Of a stretch of DNA of 8,442 nt, positions 1-6,261 are shown piece after piece. Positions within the stretch are counted from its first letter, which is position 1; each line of letters opens with the position of its first letter. A model generated the notes under the pieces. That model was not told the DNA's origin and searched no databases. It saw only the letters and a program-made list of their open reading frames with translations. The stretch comes from Candidatus Gastranaerophilales bacterium (GTDB taxonomy: Bacteria > Cyanobacteriota > Vampirovibrionia > Gastranaerophilales > Gastranaerophilaceae): assembly GCA_021202305.1 (NCBI GenBank), contig JAJQDG010000027.1, positions 1 through 8,442 on the forward strand, read 5' to 3'. The translations under genes and the position numbers were made by a program.

Positions 1-52
<52 letters not shown>

Positions 53-55
53 AAA

Positions 56-268
56 CTATCCGGTAAATTCGCCCGATTGTTTGAATTTATCAAGAAAACT
101 ATCCATATCGTCAAATTCCTCGCTTATTGCAACAGCAGCATCATCGCACCAGGAAGTATCTTCAAAACAAGTTTCCGGAGGTTTTTCAGGCGGCTTTTCT
201 TCTTTTAAGCCTTCCTTTGGCATTGGAAGATTGTTAATCTGCGGGTTGTAATTTACGGAATTATCCAT
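56..268 (-). CDS. Small acidic hypothetical protein, 70 aa
   Basis: I do not recognise this family. The reading frame is complete, from ATG (266-268) to TAG (56-58). A strong Shine-Dalgarno AAAGGAGA lies at 279-286, ten bases before the ATG, which is the main reason to believe the gene is real. The protein is very acidic (17 Asp/Glu against 6 Lys and no Arg). It has a polar Asn/Pro N-terminus, a Pro-Glu-Lys linker with two EKPP units at residues 24-31, two cysteines (C34 and C41, six residues between them) and a C-terminal stretch with alternating acidic and hydrophobic residues (E50-F62) that could form an amphipathic helix. There is no signal peptide or membrane segment, so it is probably cytosolic. 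It lies 127 bases downstream of cysE on the same strand; I found no convincing promoter or terminator between them. Its stop is five bases from the poly-C artefact, so the last codons should be confirmed. Confidence 0.6.
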   Translation of the reverse strand: MDNSVNYNPQINNLPMPKEGLKEEKPPEKPPETCFEDTSWCDDAAVAISEEFDDMDSFLDKFKQSGEFTG

Positions 269-395
269 TTTCGGGTATTCTCCTTTAACTTTTCCTTGAT
301 ATAGTTATCGGATGAAATACTTTTTTCTTTAACGGGATTAATATTTTGTTACATAGCGCCCTGCAGCCGCTTTTTACAATAGTTTGAGAAGAAAT

Positions 396-1082
396 TTATT
401 TTTCAATTTTTTCTTTAAGTTCGCGAATTTCATAAGTTAAACGGCGAATTTCACATGTAATGGGATCGGGAATTTTATTGTGCAAAAGCTGCCCCTGAAC
501 AAAAGTACGCTGTCTTGTTATATGCCCCGGAACTCCGACAACCGTTGAATGTTCCGGCACATCGTCAATTACAACACTTCCTGCGCCGATATTTGAATCG
601 GAGCCTATTGTAATATTTCCCAAAACTTTAGCGCCCGCCCCGATTGTAACTCTATCGCCTATTGTAGGGTGGCGCTTGCCCGCCTCTTTTCCGGTGCCGC
701 CAAGGGTTACGCCCTGATAAATGAGTACATTATCGCCAATAATTGTTGTTTCGCCTATCACAACGCCCATGCCATGGTCAATAAAAAATTTTTCGCCGAT
801 TAGAGCAGCGGGGTGAATTTCAATCCCTGTAAAAAACCTTGCAAAAGCTGAAATCAGCCCCGGAATAAATGGAACCTTTAATTTGTACAGTTTATTTGCA
901 ATTCTGTACGCAAGCAAGGCATGAAACCCCGGATATAAAAGGATAATTTCCAAAACACTCTTTGCGGCGGGGTCTTTATCCATAATATTTTCAATATCGT
1001 CTTTTACTCTTTTAATCCCGCGAAAAATTGCAATTTTTGAGCGTTTTTTTATTTCATCAACCTTTGAAAATGAGTTTAGCAT
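396..1082 (-). CDS. cysE: Serine O-acetyltransferase CysE, 228 aa
   Basis: This enzyme transfers acetyl from acetyl-CoA to L-serine, giving O-acetylserine, the committed step of cysteine synthesis, in the cytosol. The N-terminal helical region carries the family stretch with DPAA at residues 37-40 and YPGFHAL at 50-56. From about residue 87 it becomes a left-handed beta-helix of hexapeptide repeats. Expected active-site residues are visible: H103 in IDHGMG, H138 in RHP, and acidic E88 at the position of the family Asp, as in the Gram-positive/plant/cyanobacterial subtype (GIEIHP). GVTLGGTGKEAGKRHP is diagnostic. The C-terminus (about 205-228) is a charged helix ending in Lys, without the terminal Ile that lets enterobacterial CysE dock into CysK. 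I chose the ATG at 1080-1082 because it has an AGGA upstream. An in-frame ATG at 1119-1121 would add 13 residues but has no Shine-Dalgarno. With the chosen start the gene overlaps the 3' end of tyrS by 26 bases, implying cotranscription. Confidence 0.95.
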   Translation of the reverse strand: MLNSFSKVDEIKKRSKIAIFRGIKRVKDDIENIMDKDPAAKSVLEIILLYPGFHALLAYRIANKLYKLKVPFIPGLISAFARFFTGIEIHPAALIGEKFFIDHGMGVVIGETTIIGDNVLIYQGVTLGGTGKEAGKRHPTIGDRVTIGAGAKVLGNITIGSDSNIGAGSVVIDDVPEHSTVVGVPGHITRQRTFVQGQLLHNKIPDPITCEIRRLTYEIRELKEKIEK

Positions 1083-2244
1083 ATTTTCTTTTTCCTGCCT
1101 GTAAAATACCTGATTTTGCAATATTTAATTGAATATCGGATATTTTTTCCCCTTCAAATTTTACTCCGCCGCCTGCTATCAGCCTTTTTGCTTCGCTTTT
1201 TGAGGGAGTGAAATTCAGCCTTGTGATTAAGTCTAAAATATTAACAGGCTCTTTTAATTCAACTTCTTCCATATTGTCGGGAAGATTTTTATTTTGAACA
1301 ATATTGATGAACTCATTTTGCGCCTCTGCTGCTTTATTTTCGCCATGGTACATTTTTGTAATTTCAAATGCAAGACGCATTTTTTCATCGCGCGGATTAT
1401 TTTCTTTATTGAAATTTAAATCCGTTAACAGTAAATAATATTTTGGCATTAAATTGTCAGGAATTGACATAATCTTGCCGTACATATCTTTTGAAGAATC
1501 TGTAAGCGATATACAATGTTCGGGATATGTTTTAGACATTTTTACAGCGCCGTCCGTGCCTTCTATAAGAGGGAGCGTCATTGCTATCTGCCCTTCTTTA
1601 ATGCCGTAGAAATTTTGAACATCGCGCCCCATTATTAAATTAAAGGTTTGATCCGTGCCGCCTAATTCAATATCCGCTTTAACAATAACACTGTCATAAG
1701 CCTGCATTAAGGGGTAGAAAAATTCAACAACGCTAATCGGGCGCGCTGTTTTATACCTTTTATTAAAATCGTCGCGGGTTAAAATTTTTGCAACAGTAGT
1801 TGAAGAAGCCAATTTTAACATATCAACAAAGCTCATGGAATGAAGCCAATCGGCATTATTTTTAACTTCCGCCCTGGAAACGTCTAAAGCTTTTGCCATT
1901 TGTTCAAAATATGTTTTGGCATTTTCATTGACCTGTTCTTTAGAAAGCGCGGGGCGGGTTTCTGATTTACCGGAAGGGTCACCCACCATTGCGGTTGCAC
2001 CGCCTACAATTAAAACAATTGTATGCCCGAGTTCCTGAAATTTTTTCAATTTTCTCATAACAACCGTATGCCCGAGGTGCAAATCAGGTCTTGTGGGGTC
2101 TAAGCCCAATTTTACCCTTAAGGGTCTATTTTCATTGGCTGCCGTTTGCAGCTTTTCAGCTAACCCCATAACGCCGTTTGGAACAATTTCAGCACCCCTT
2201 GCAAGTTCTTGCGCTTGTTTTAAGAATTTTTCTTCAATTTTCAT
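1057..2244 (-). CDS. tyrS: Tyrosyl-tRNA synthetase, 395 aa
   Basis: This class I aminoacyl-tRNA synthetase activates tyrosine with ATP and charges tRNA-Tyr in the cytosol. The Rossmann catalytic domain covers about residues 35-240. The HIGH-type motif is HLGH (56-59), the tyrosine/tRNA region includes YPLMQAYD (177-184), and GGTDQTFN lies at 195-202. The KMSKS loop reads KMSKT (235-239). The HLGH plus GGTDQxFN pattern and the length near 400 residues place it in the TyrZ-like bacterial subgroup rather than the E. coli TyrS subgroup. A C-terminal S4 RNA-binding domain covers about 333-395 (SKSEAKRLIAGGGVKFEGEK). The start ATG (2242-2244) has AAGGA at 2253-2257 with an eight-base spacer. The gene heads the minus-strand cluster, its stop lies inside cysE, and it is divergent from the Gln/Asn-rich gene at 2340. 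The final Ser-to-Thr change in KMSKS is conservative, and nothing suggests loss of function. Confidence 0.97.
   Translation of the reverse strand: MKIEEKFLKQAQELARGAEIVPNGVMGLAEKLQTAANENRPLRVKLGLDPTRPDLHLGHTVVMRKLKKFQELGHTIVLIVGGATAMVGDPSGKSETRPALSKEQVNENAKTYFEQMAKALDVSRAEVKNNADWLHSMSFVDMLKLASSTTVAKILTRDDFNKRYKTARPISVVEFFYPLMQAYDSVIVKADIELGGTDQTFNLIMGRDVQNFYGIKEGQIAMTLPLIEGTDGAVKMSKTYPEHCISLTDSSKDMYGKIMSIPDNLMPKYYLLLTDLNFNKENNPRDEKMRLAFEITKMYHGENKAAEAQNEFINIVQNKNLPDNMEEVELKEPVNILDLITRLNFTPSKSEAKRLIAGGGVKFEGEKISDIQLNIAKSGILQAGKRKYAKLIFKG
1093..1096 (-). promoter_or_regulatory. Shine-Dalgarno that decides the cysE start
   Basis: AGGA, within GCAGGAAAAAG on the minus strand, lies ten bases before the ATG at 1082 and inside the end of tyrS. 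The alternative ATG at 1121 is preceded only by AT-rich sequence (TTCAATTAAAT). Family alignment also favours the shorter form, since most CysE proteins of this subtype start close to the conserved helical domain. Confidence 0.55.
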
Positions 2245-2264
2245 TTTTATTATCCTTTTTCTTT

Positions 2265-2273
2265 ATAATAACA
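2265..2273 (-). promoter_or_regulatory. Possible extended -10 promoter of tyrS
   Basis: On the minus strand the sequence is TGTTATTAT, an extended -10 (TGn plus TATTAT). It would start transcription near 2258, leaving a leader of about 14 bases that begins around the Shine-Dalgarno. A matching -35 is poor: TTGCGC lies 19 bases upstream. There is no room for a T-box riboswitch, which controls tyrS in many Firmicutes, because the whole divergent gap is 95 bases. Confidence 0.35.
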
Positions 2274-2339
2274 AAAACAATTGATTCTTGCGCAATTTTT
2301 TAACTCAAAAAGTTTTTATTAATCTATAGGAGTTTTTTT

Positions 2340-2879
2340 ATGAGTTGGGCAGAAACATTTAATTCAAGCGCCGCAGGAAAGCGCATTTCAAGAGAAATGC
2401 CGAATATTAAGCTTGATTCAACTATTTCTCAAGCGGAAATTGATGCAAAAATAAAAGAGCATGAAAAAAATAATCAAAAAGGGCAAGATACTTCAGAAAA
2501 AAAATCAGATAACGCTGCCGAATTAAATACCGCCACTCAAAATGCACAAAATAACGGGTACAATAACAATCAGTATTCGCAAACGACAGTTTCTGCCGGC
2601 AGTAATTATCCGCAATCTCAAATGCAGACTGCTGCTGCTGATTATTCATATGGTTATAATCCCCGGTTCCAGTCTGTTAATAGCGCTGCTGCTCAATATG
2701 TAACCGCACCTTTATATCCGAATTACAATCAATATCAAGGATATGCCGAGTGCCAGCCGAATATTAAGCAATATCAGCAGTATCAAGGTAGTCAAGCGCC
2801 CGAGCAGTATGCGCAGACACAATCAATACAAATTCCTGATTATGCAATAGAAGCATACAAAGGAACTGCGCAAAATTAA
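2340..2879 (+). CDS. Gln/Asn/Tyr-rich low-complexity protein, 179 aa
   Basis: I recognise no named family. The start is well supported by AGGAG at 2328-2332 with a seven-base all-T spacer. Residues 1-60 are polar and charged; about 28-56 is Lys/Glu/Asp-rich and probably helical. From about residue 61 the composition changes sharply. By my count residues 61-160 hold 19 Gln, 13 Asn and 14 Tyr (46 of 100) and only six charged residues, together with many Ala, Ser and Pro. The unit QYQG occurs at 131-134 and 147-150. There is one Cys (C138) and no signal peptide or membrane segment, so the protein is probably cytosolic. Gln and Asn use both codons (CAA/CAG, AAT/AAC), so the bias looks selected at protein level rather than produced by repeat slippage. 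The composition resembles prion-like or condensate-forming domains; a flexible surface or spacer role is also possible. It is divergent from tyrS and convergent with the cyclase, whose stop codon it overlaps. Confidence 0.8.
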   Translation: MSWAETFNSSAAGKRISREMPNIKLDSTISQAEIDAKIKEHEKNNQKGQDTSEKKSDNAAELNTATQNAQNNGYNNNQYSQTTVSAGSNYPQSQMQTAAADYSYGYNPRFQSVNSAAAQYVTAPLYPNYNQYQGYAECQPNIKQYQQYQGSQAPEQYAQTQSIQIPDYAIEAYKGTAQN

Positions 2880-4834
2880 ACATCCAGTATGCGCAAAACT
2901 TCATAAATGTTGATTTTTTTTGCTTTTCCGCGTATTGAAACTTCTCTGATTTTAATAACATCAACGTATTTCTGCACACGCTGGTAAGTTTCTTCGCTTA
3001 TTAAGAAATTTGTTCTGTAAACTTTATTATAGTTTTCAATTCTGCTTGCCGTATTTACTGTGTCGCCTATAACAGTATATTCAAGGCGCGTTTCAGACCC
3101 GATATTTCCGATAAATACTTCGCCTGTTGCAATTCCTATACCTGTTTCAATTTTGGGCTTGCCTTCGGCAAGCCATTTTTCTTGTAATTGACGTACTTTT
3201 TTAAGCATTTTATCCGCACATTTAACGGCATGGACGGGATGATCTTCATCTTTAATCGGCTCGCCGAAAATTGCAAGCAGGGCATCGCCCATAAATTTAT
3301 TTAAAACCCCTTTATGTTCTTCAATAAGAGGCACAAGTTCAGAAAAATATTCGTTTAAAATTTTGCTCACTTCTTCAGCCGAAAGCTGCTCTGATATTGA
3401 GGTAAAGCCCCTGATATCAGCAAATAAAACCGTAACTTCTGCTCTTTTGCCGCCGAGTTTTATGCTGTCAATGTTTTGAACAACGCTGTTCATGACATCT
3501 TTTGAAATATATTTGCTCATTGCAGATTGAATTTTTTCTTTTTTCGCGCCTTCTAAAAGATACCTGAAAGAATATCCGCAGCCGATTGCAAACAACATAA
3601 AAATTTCAGGCATGATAAGCCCTACAGCTATTCTGTTGTCGTACATGATAAAAGCATAAATAAAATACAAAAGCATTGTAAAAGTTGTACACAAAAGCGC
3701 CGTTGATACGGGAAGTATGCATACGTAGGCAATAACAATCAAAAAGCAAAACAGGACAACAAAAAAGTCATAATATCTGCTTGTTGTTGTCATGAAAGAA
3801 TTATCCAGCATGTTATTAAAATTTGTGGCTTGAACATCAACACCTGCAAGACTGTCAGAAATCGGGGTTCTTTTGATGTCGGATAATGCCTGTGCATTTG
3901 CATTTGCGCCGACAAAAACTGCCTTGCCCGAAAAAATGCCCGAATCCAATAAAGGTTTTTCTCCGTTTTTAATTTGTCTCAGCGATGTTAAAATATCCGA
4001 CGCAGAAACCGTATTATGCGAATATGTGCCTGTAGGATCCGTTTTATAGTATGAAACATAGCTGAATACGATACCATGTTCATTTTTAACCGGAATTTTT
4101 AATTTATAATAACTGTTTTCGCCTTTTATATATTCATCATCCAGTGTAAATTTTTTTATGCCCGTTATTTTTGAATAGGTCATAAGTGCTAAAGAAGGGT
4201 ACAGTTTGCCGTTATAATTTACAAGCTGGTCGATTTTTCTTATATAGCCGTCTTGATCCTGATAAGTATTAACGGAACCTAAAAGTTTTATATTTTTAAA
4301 ATAATCTTCAACAAAGGGGGTAAAACTTTTATAAAAGCTTTTTTGGCGGAATTTCGGGCTTCTGTTATCAATTATTTCGACATCTGATTTAGAGGGAAGG
4401 ATTTTATTGTATTCATCTCCTTTTTTAAATTCAAGAAAATCATCTTCTATAAAACCTACTCCGCCGATTAATTTATTATATTTACCGATTGCATTAAAAA
4501 ATATTTTGTCTGCATCAGGGTTTAATGTATCGGGAGCAATTATAACCGCATCATACGCAATTGCCTTTGCATCTGTATAATTTTCAAGATATTCGAAAAT
4601 CTCGGAGGTTTTATCCCTTTTCCATGGCCACCTGCCGACTTCGGCGAGAGATTTATTATCTATTACAACTAAAATAATATCTTTAGATGCCGTATTATCT
4701 TCTGAGGTGTATTTGACCATGAAATTATAAGATTTATTCTGGAAAATTTCATTTCCGATCACCCATGAAAGAAAAAAAAGCAAAACTGCTGCAATAAATG
4801 CTAAAAATAAAGATTTTTTTCCGGAAATTTCCAT
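2876..4834 (-). CDS. CHASE2-domain class III adenylate cyclase, 652 aa
   Basis: This is an inner-membrane sensor predicted to make cAMP from ATP. An N-terminal TM segment (about 8-27) leads into a periplasmic CHASE2 domain (about 35-345) with the typical GRWPWKR (67-73), IAYDAVI (92-98) and, near its end, VFVGANA (307-313) with LAGVDVQA (329-336). Three TM segments follow (about 355-374, 376-397, 402-423), then a short linker and the catalytic domain (about 460-650). Metal-binding aspartates are D473 (FADIRGFT) and D517 (NKFMGDA). K513 and T587 (EYTVIGDT) are the adenine-selecting pair of class IIIb cyclases; guanylate cyclases carry Glu and Cys/Ser there. The transition-state residues N594 and R598 are present, so the enzyme should be active and cAMP-specific. 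The ligand of CHASE2 is unknown. No cAMP-binding protein is encoded in the window. The ATG at 4834 is forced by an in-frame TAA at 4844-4846 and has no Shine-Dalgarno, so the mRNA may be leaderless. The start region is divergent from the S41 protease gene. Confidence 0.95.
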   Translation of the reverse strand: MEISGKKSLFLAFIAAVLLFFLSWVIGNEIFQNKSYNFMVKYTSEDNTASKDIILVVIDNKSLAEVGRWPWKRDKTSEIFEYLENYTDAKAIAYDAVIIAPDTLNPDADKIFFNAIGKYNKLIGGVGFIEDDFLEFKKGDEYNKILPSKSDVEIIDNRSPKFRQKSFYKSFTPFVEDYFKNIKLLGSVNTYQDQDGYIRKIDQLVNYNGKLYPSLALMTYSKITGIKKFTLDDEYIKGENSYYKLKIPVKNEHGIVFSYVSYYKTDPTGTYSHNTVSASDILTSLRQIKNGEKPLLDSGIFSGKAVFVGANANAQALSDIKRTPISDSLAGVDVQATNFNNMLDNSFMTTTSRYYDFFVVLFCFLIVIAYVCILPVSTALLCTTFTMLLYFIYAFIMYDNRIAVGLIMPEIFMLFAIGCGYSFRYLLEGAKKEKIQSAMSKYISKDVMNSVVQNIDSIKLGGKRAEVTVLFADIRGFTSISEQLSAEEVSKILNEYFSELVPLIEEHKGVLNKFMGDALLAIFGEPIKDEDHPVHAVKCADKMLKKVRQLQEKWLAEGKPKIETGIGIATGEVFIGNIGSETRLEYTVIGDTVNTASRIENYNKVYRTNFLISEETYQRVQKYVDVIKIREVSIRGKAKKINIYEVLRILDV

Positions 4835-4840
4835 GTCTTT

Positions 4841-4869
4841 ATTTTAAATTAGTAGGATTATTTTGGCAA
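4841..4869 (-). promoter_or_regulatory. Sigma70-type promoter of the cyclase gene
   Basis: On the minus strand, TTGCCA (4864-4869, 5/6 to consensus) is followed by a 17-base spacer and TAAAAT (4841-4846, 5/6). Six bases separate the -10 from the ATG, so the predicted +1 is 4834, the A of the start codon. The -35 overlaps one arm of the inverted repeat at 4867-4888. Confidence 0.6.
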
Positions 4870-4888
4870 ATTTTTTGACAAAAATTTG
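4867..4888. repeat. Inverted repeat between two divergent promoters
   Basis: The arms CAAATTTTT (4867-4875) and AAAAATTTG (4880-4888) are perfect 9-base complements around TGAC. The repeat lies between the start codons of the cyclase (4834) and the protease (4937). Its left arm overlaps the cyclase -35 (4864-4869), and the last three bases of its right arm are the first three of the protease -35 (4886-4891). A dimeric regulator bound here could affect both genes. The arms are AT-rich and could partly reflect base composition. Confidence 0.55.
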
Positions 4889-4914
4889 TCCTTGAAGAAA
4901 ATTTATACTACAAT
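4886..4914 (+). promoter_or_regulatory. Probable promoter of the S41 protease gene
   Basis: TTGTCC (4886-4891, 4/6) is followed by a 17-base spacer and TACAAT (4909-4914, 5/6). It predicts a start near 4921 and a leader of about 16 bases carrying the AAGGAG. The perfect TTGACA at 4875-4880 has no -10 at 16-18 bases and seems not to be used as a -35 on this strand. Confidence 0.45.
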
Positions 4915-4924
4915 CAAATTATAT

Positions 4925-4930
4925 AAGGAG
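4925..4930 (+). promoter_or_regulatory. Shine-Dalgarno that decides the protease start
   Basis: AAGGAG lies six bases before the ATG at 4937-4939. It rules out the in-frame TTG at 4886, which has no Shine-Dalgarno, lies inside the promoter, and would put 17 polar residues in front of a clean signal peptide. Confidence 0.9.
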
Positions 4931-4936
4931 TTTAAA

Positions 4937-6142
4937 ATGAAAAATCTTTTTCAAAAAATATTGTTATCACTGATGTTATTCGGGCTTTTCTTTATCACAA
5001 CTACCGATAATCCTGTTCTGGCGCAAAGTCCGCAGTCTTTATATGATAGGGCGTGGAGCCTGATTAATTTAAAATATGTTGACCAAACAAATAATAATCA
5101 AGATTGGCAAAGGTGGCGGCACAAGTATGATGATGTTATAGTGACGGATGAAGATGCCTATGTCGCAATAGAAACAATGGTTTCAAGCTTGAATGACGTC
5201 TATACGCGCTTTTTAAGCCCAAAAGAATATCAGGAGGAATCTGCTTCAATTCAGGGTAAATTATCCGGCATTGGCGTTCAAATCGGCGTCAGGAACGGAA
5301 AACTGCTTATTATTGCTCCCCTTGAAGATACACCGGGGGAACGCGCCGGGCTAAAAGCGGAAGATGAAATACTTGAAATTGACGGAAAGTCCACAAAAGG
5401 CATTACGGTGGATGCCGCCGCGGATAAAATACGCGGTCAGGAAGGCACAGAGGTAAAATTACTTGTAAAAAGGGGGGATGAGCCTGCAAAATTATATACG
5501 ATTACAAGGGCAAATATTGAATTAAAGTCTGTTTCTACAAAATTACCTGAAAACATAGTTATTGCGCCAAATATCGGCTACATAAGGCTGAGTTCGTTTA
5601 TAAGCCGAAATGCCGCAATTGAATTTAAACAGGCGCTTGATAACAATAAAGATAAAGACGCCCTGATTATTGATTTAAGGTCAAACCCGGGGGGGCTTTT
5701 AACAAATGCCACGTATATTGCGGATTATTTTTTAAATTCTAAGGTCATTGTTTCGACAGTTGACAGGGACGGTTACAAAGAAACCAGCTATTCATCAAAA
5801 AATACGCTTACGCAAAAACCGCTTGCAGTTTTGATAAACGAGGGTTCAGCTTCCGCAAGCGAAATTTTGTCAGGCGCCCTAAAAGATAATAACCGTGCTG
5901 TTATTATCGGAAAAAAATCTTTTGGCAAGGGGCTTGTTCAAGAAATAAACAGAATGCCGGGGGGCGGTGCTATGCATATTACCATTCAAAAATATCTGAC
6001 TCCATCCGGCACGGATATTAATAAAAAAGGAATTGAACCAAATATTACGGTTGATTACACAAAAAAAGATGTTGAAAATAAAATAGATCCCCAGGTTGCA
6101 AAGGCAAATGAAGTTTTATTGCAGCAATTGGATGAAAACTAG
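4937..6142 (+). CDS. Secreted carboxyl-terminal processing protease (S41), 401 aa
   Basis: This is a serine protease of the CtpA/Prc family, which cleaves exported proteins at or near their C-termini. A signal peptide covers residues 1-29 (KNLFQK, hydrophobic ILLSLMLFGLFFI, then VLA with predicted cleavage before Q30), so it acts outside the cytoplasm, probably in the periplasm. The N-terminal helical region (about 32-104) has the WSLINLKYVDQ and DVYTRFLSPKEY signatures reminiscent of cyanobacterial CtpA. A PDZ domain covers about 108-193 (GIGVQIG at 111-117). The peptidase core covers about 200-375. The catalytic Ser is S306 in GSASASE (303-309), with K331 in SFGKG exactly 25 residues later and Q335 four beyond. 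This matches the Ser-Lys-Gln spacing of characterised CtpB/D1-protease enzymes, so it should be active. The natural substrate is unknown, and in an organism without photosystem II it would not be the D1 protein. The gene is monocistronic: its own promoter lies upstream and a stem-loop terminator lies 26 bases downstream. Confidence 0.95.
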   Translation: MKNLFQKILLSLMLFGLFFITTTDNPVLAQSPQSLYDRAWSLINLKYVDQTNNNQDWQRWRHKYDDVIVTDEDAYVAIETMVSSLNDVYTRFLSPKEYQEESASIQGKLSGIGVQIGVRNGKLLIIAPLEDTPGERAGLKAEDEILEIDGKSTKGITVDAAADKIRGQEGTEVKLLVKRGDEPAKLYTITRANIELKSVSTKLPENIVIAPNIGYIRLSSFISRNAAIEFKQALDNNKDKDALIIDLRSNPGGLLTNATYIADYFLNSKVIVSTVDRDGYKETSYSSKNTLTQKPLAVLINEGSASASEILSGALKDNNRAVIIGKKSFGKGLVQEINRMPGGGAMHITIQKYLTPSGTDINKKGIEPNITVDYTKKDVENKIDPQVAKANEVLLQQLDEN

Positions 6143-6167
6143 TCCTGTTTATATTATTTAAATTGTG

Positions 6168-6200
6168 AATGCCTGCTGAATTTTTTTTGCAGGCATTTTA
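6168..6200 (+). terminator. Stem-loop terminator after the S41 protease gene
   Basis: AATGCCTGC (6168-6176) pairs perfectly with GCAGGCATT (6189-6197) around a 12-base loop that contains eight T. The stem runs into ATTTTATCTT. The T tract is modest, but the position 26 bases after the stop codon and the perfect nine-pair stem fit a Rho-independent terminator separating this gene from the 6262 operon. Confidence 0.75.
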
Positions 6201-6249
6201 TCTTAGTATTTAAGTTTTGTTACCTTTTTTATTTTCTTTTAAAAAATAG

Positions 6250-6255
6250 TATAAT
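6250..6255 (+). promoter_or_regulatory. Consensus -10 TATAAT, six bases before the ATG at 6262
   Basis: The hexamer matches the consensus perfectly and is followed by TTTAGC and then ATG, so the predicted +1 is the A of the start codon. The -35 region at 17-base spacing is only T-rich (TTTTAT at 6227-6232). No purine-rich Shine-Dalgarno fits in the six bases. The same -10/N6/ATG layout occurs upstream of the cyclase. Confidence 0.55.
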
Positions 6256-6261
6256 TTTAGC

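Noticed and set aside
364..380. Possible hairpin AGCG...CGCT downstream of cysE
   Set aside because: Only four base pairs and no T tract on the minus strand, so it is not supported as a terminator.
2093..2284. Plus-strand frame of 63 codons over the start of tyrS
   Set aside because: It lies almost wholly antisense to a conserved enzyme gene, has no ribosome-binding site of note, and its protein is just the shadow of tyrS codons.
2288..2295. Palindrome TTGCGCAA between tyrS and the 2340 gene
   Set aside because: Only eight bases, with no extension of the symmetry outward. Too short to call an operator.
2245..2339. T-box riboswitch or other structured leader upstream of tyrS
   Set aside because: The divergent gap is only 95 bases and AT-rich, with no stem I, T-box motif or terminator.
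2867..2898. Direct repeat TGCGCAAAA at 2867-2875 and 2890-2898
   Set aside because: Only nine bases and two copies, each explained by coding sequence of one of the two convergent genes. Probably chance.
2422..2979. Two minus-strand frames (2422-2649 and 2764-2979) over the Gln/Asn-rich gene and the end of the cyclase gene
   Set aside because: Both are shadows. The plus-strand gene has a strong Shine-Dalgarno and consistent composition, and the second frame also crosses the well-supported cyclase C-terminus.
4875..4880. Perfect TTGACA as a plus-strand -35
   Set aside because: No acceptable -10 lies 16-18 bases downstream, and TATACT at 4904 is 23 bases away. It forms the loop region of the inverted repeat.
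4886..4936. TTG at 4886 as the start of the protease
   Set aside because: It overlaps the predicted -35 and has no Shine-Dalgarno. The ATG at 4937 has AAGGAG and begins a proper signal peptide.
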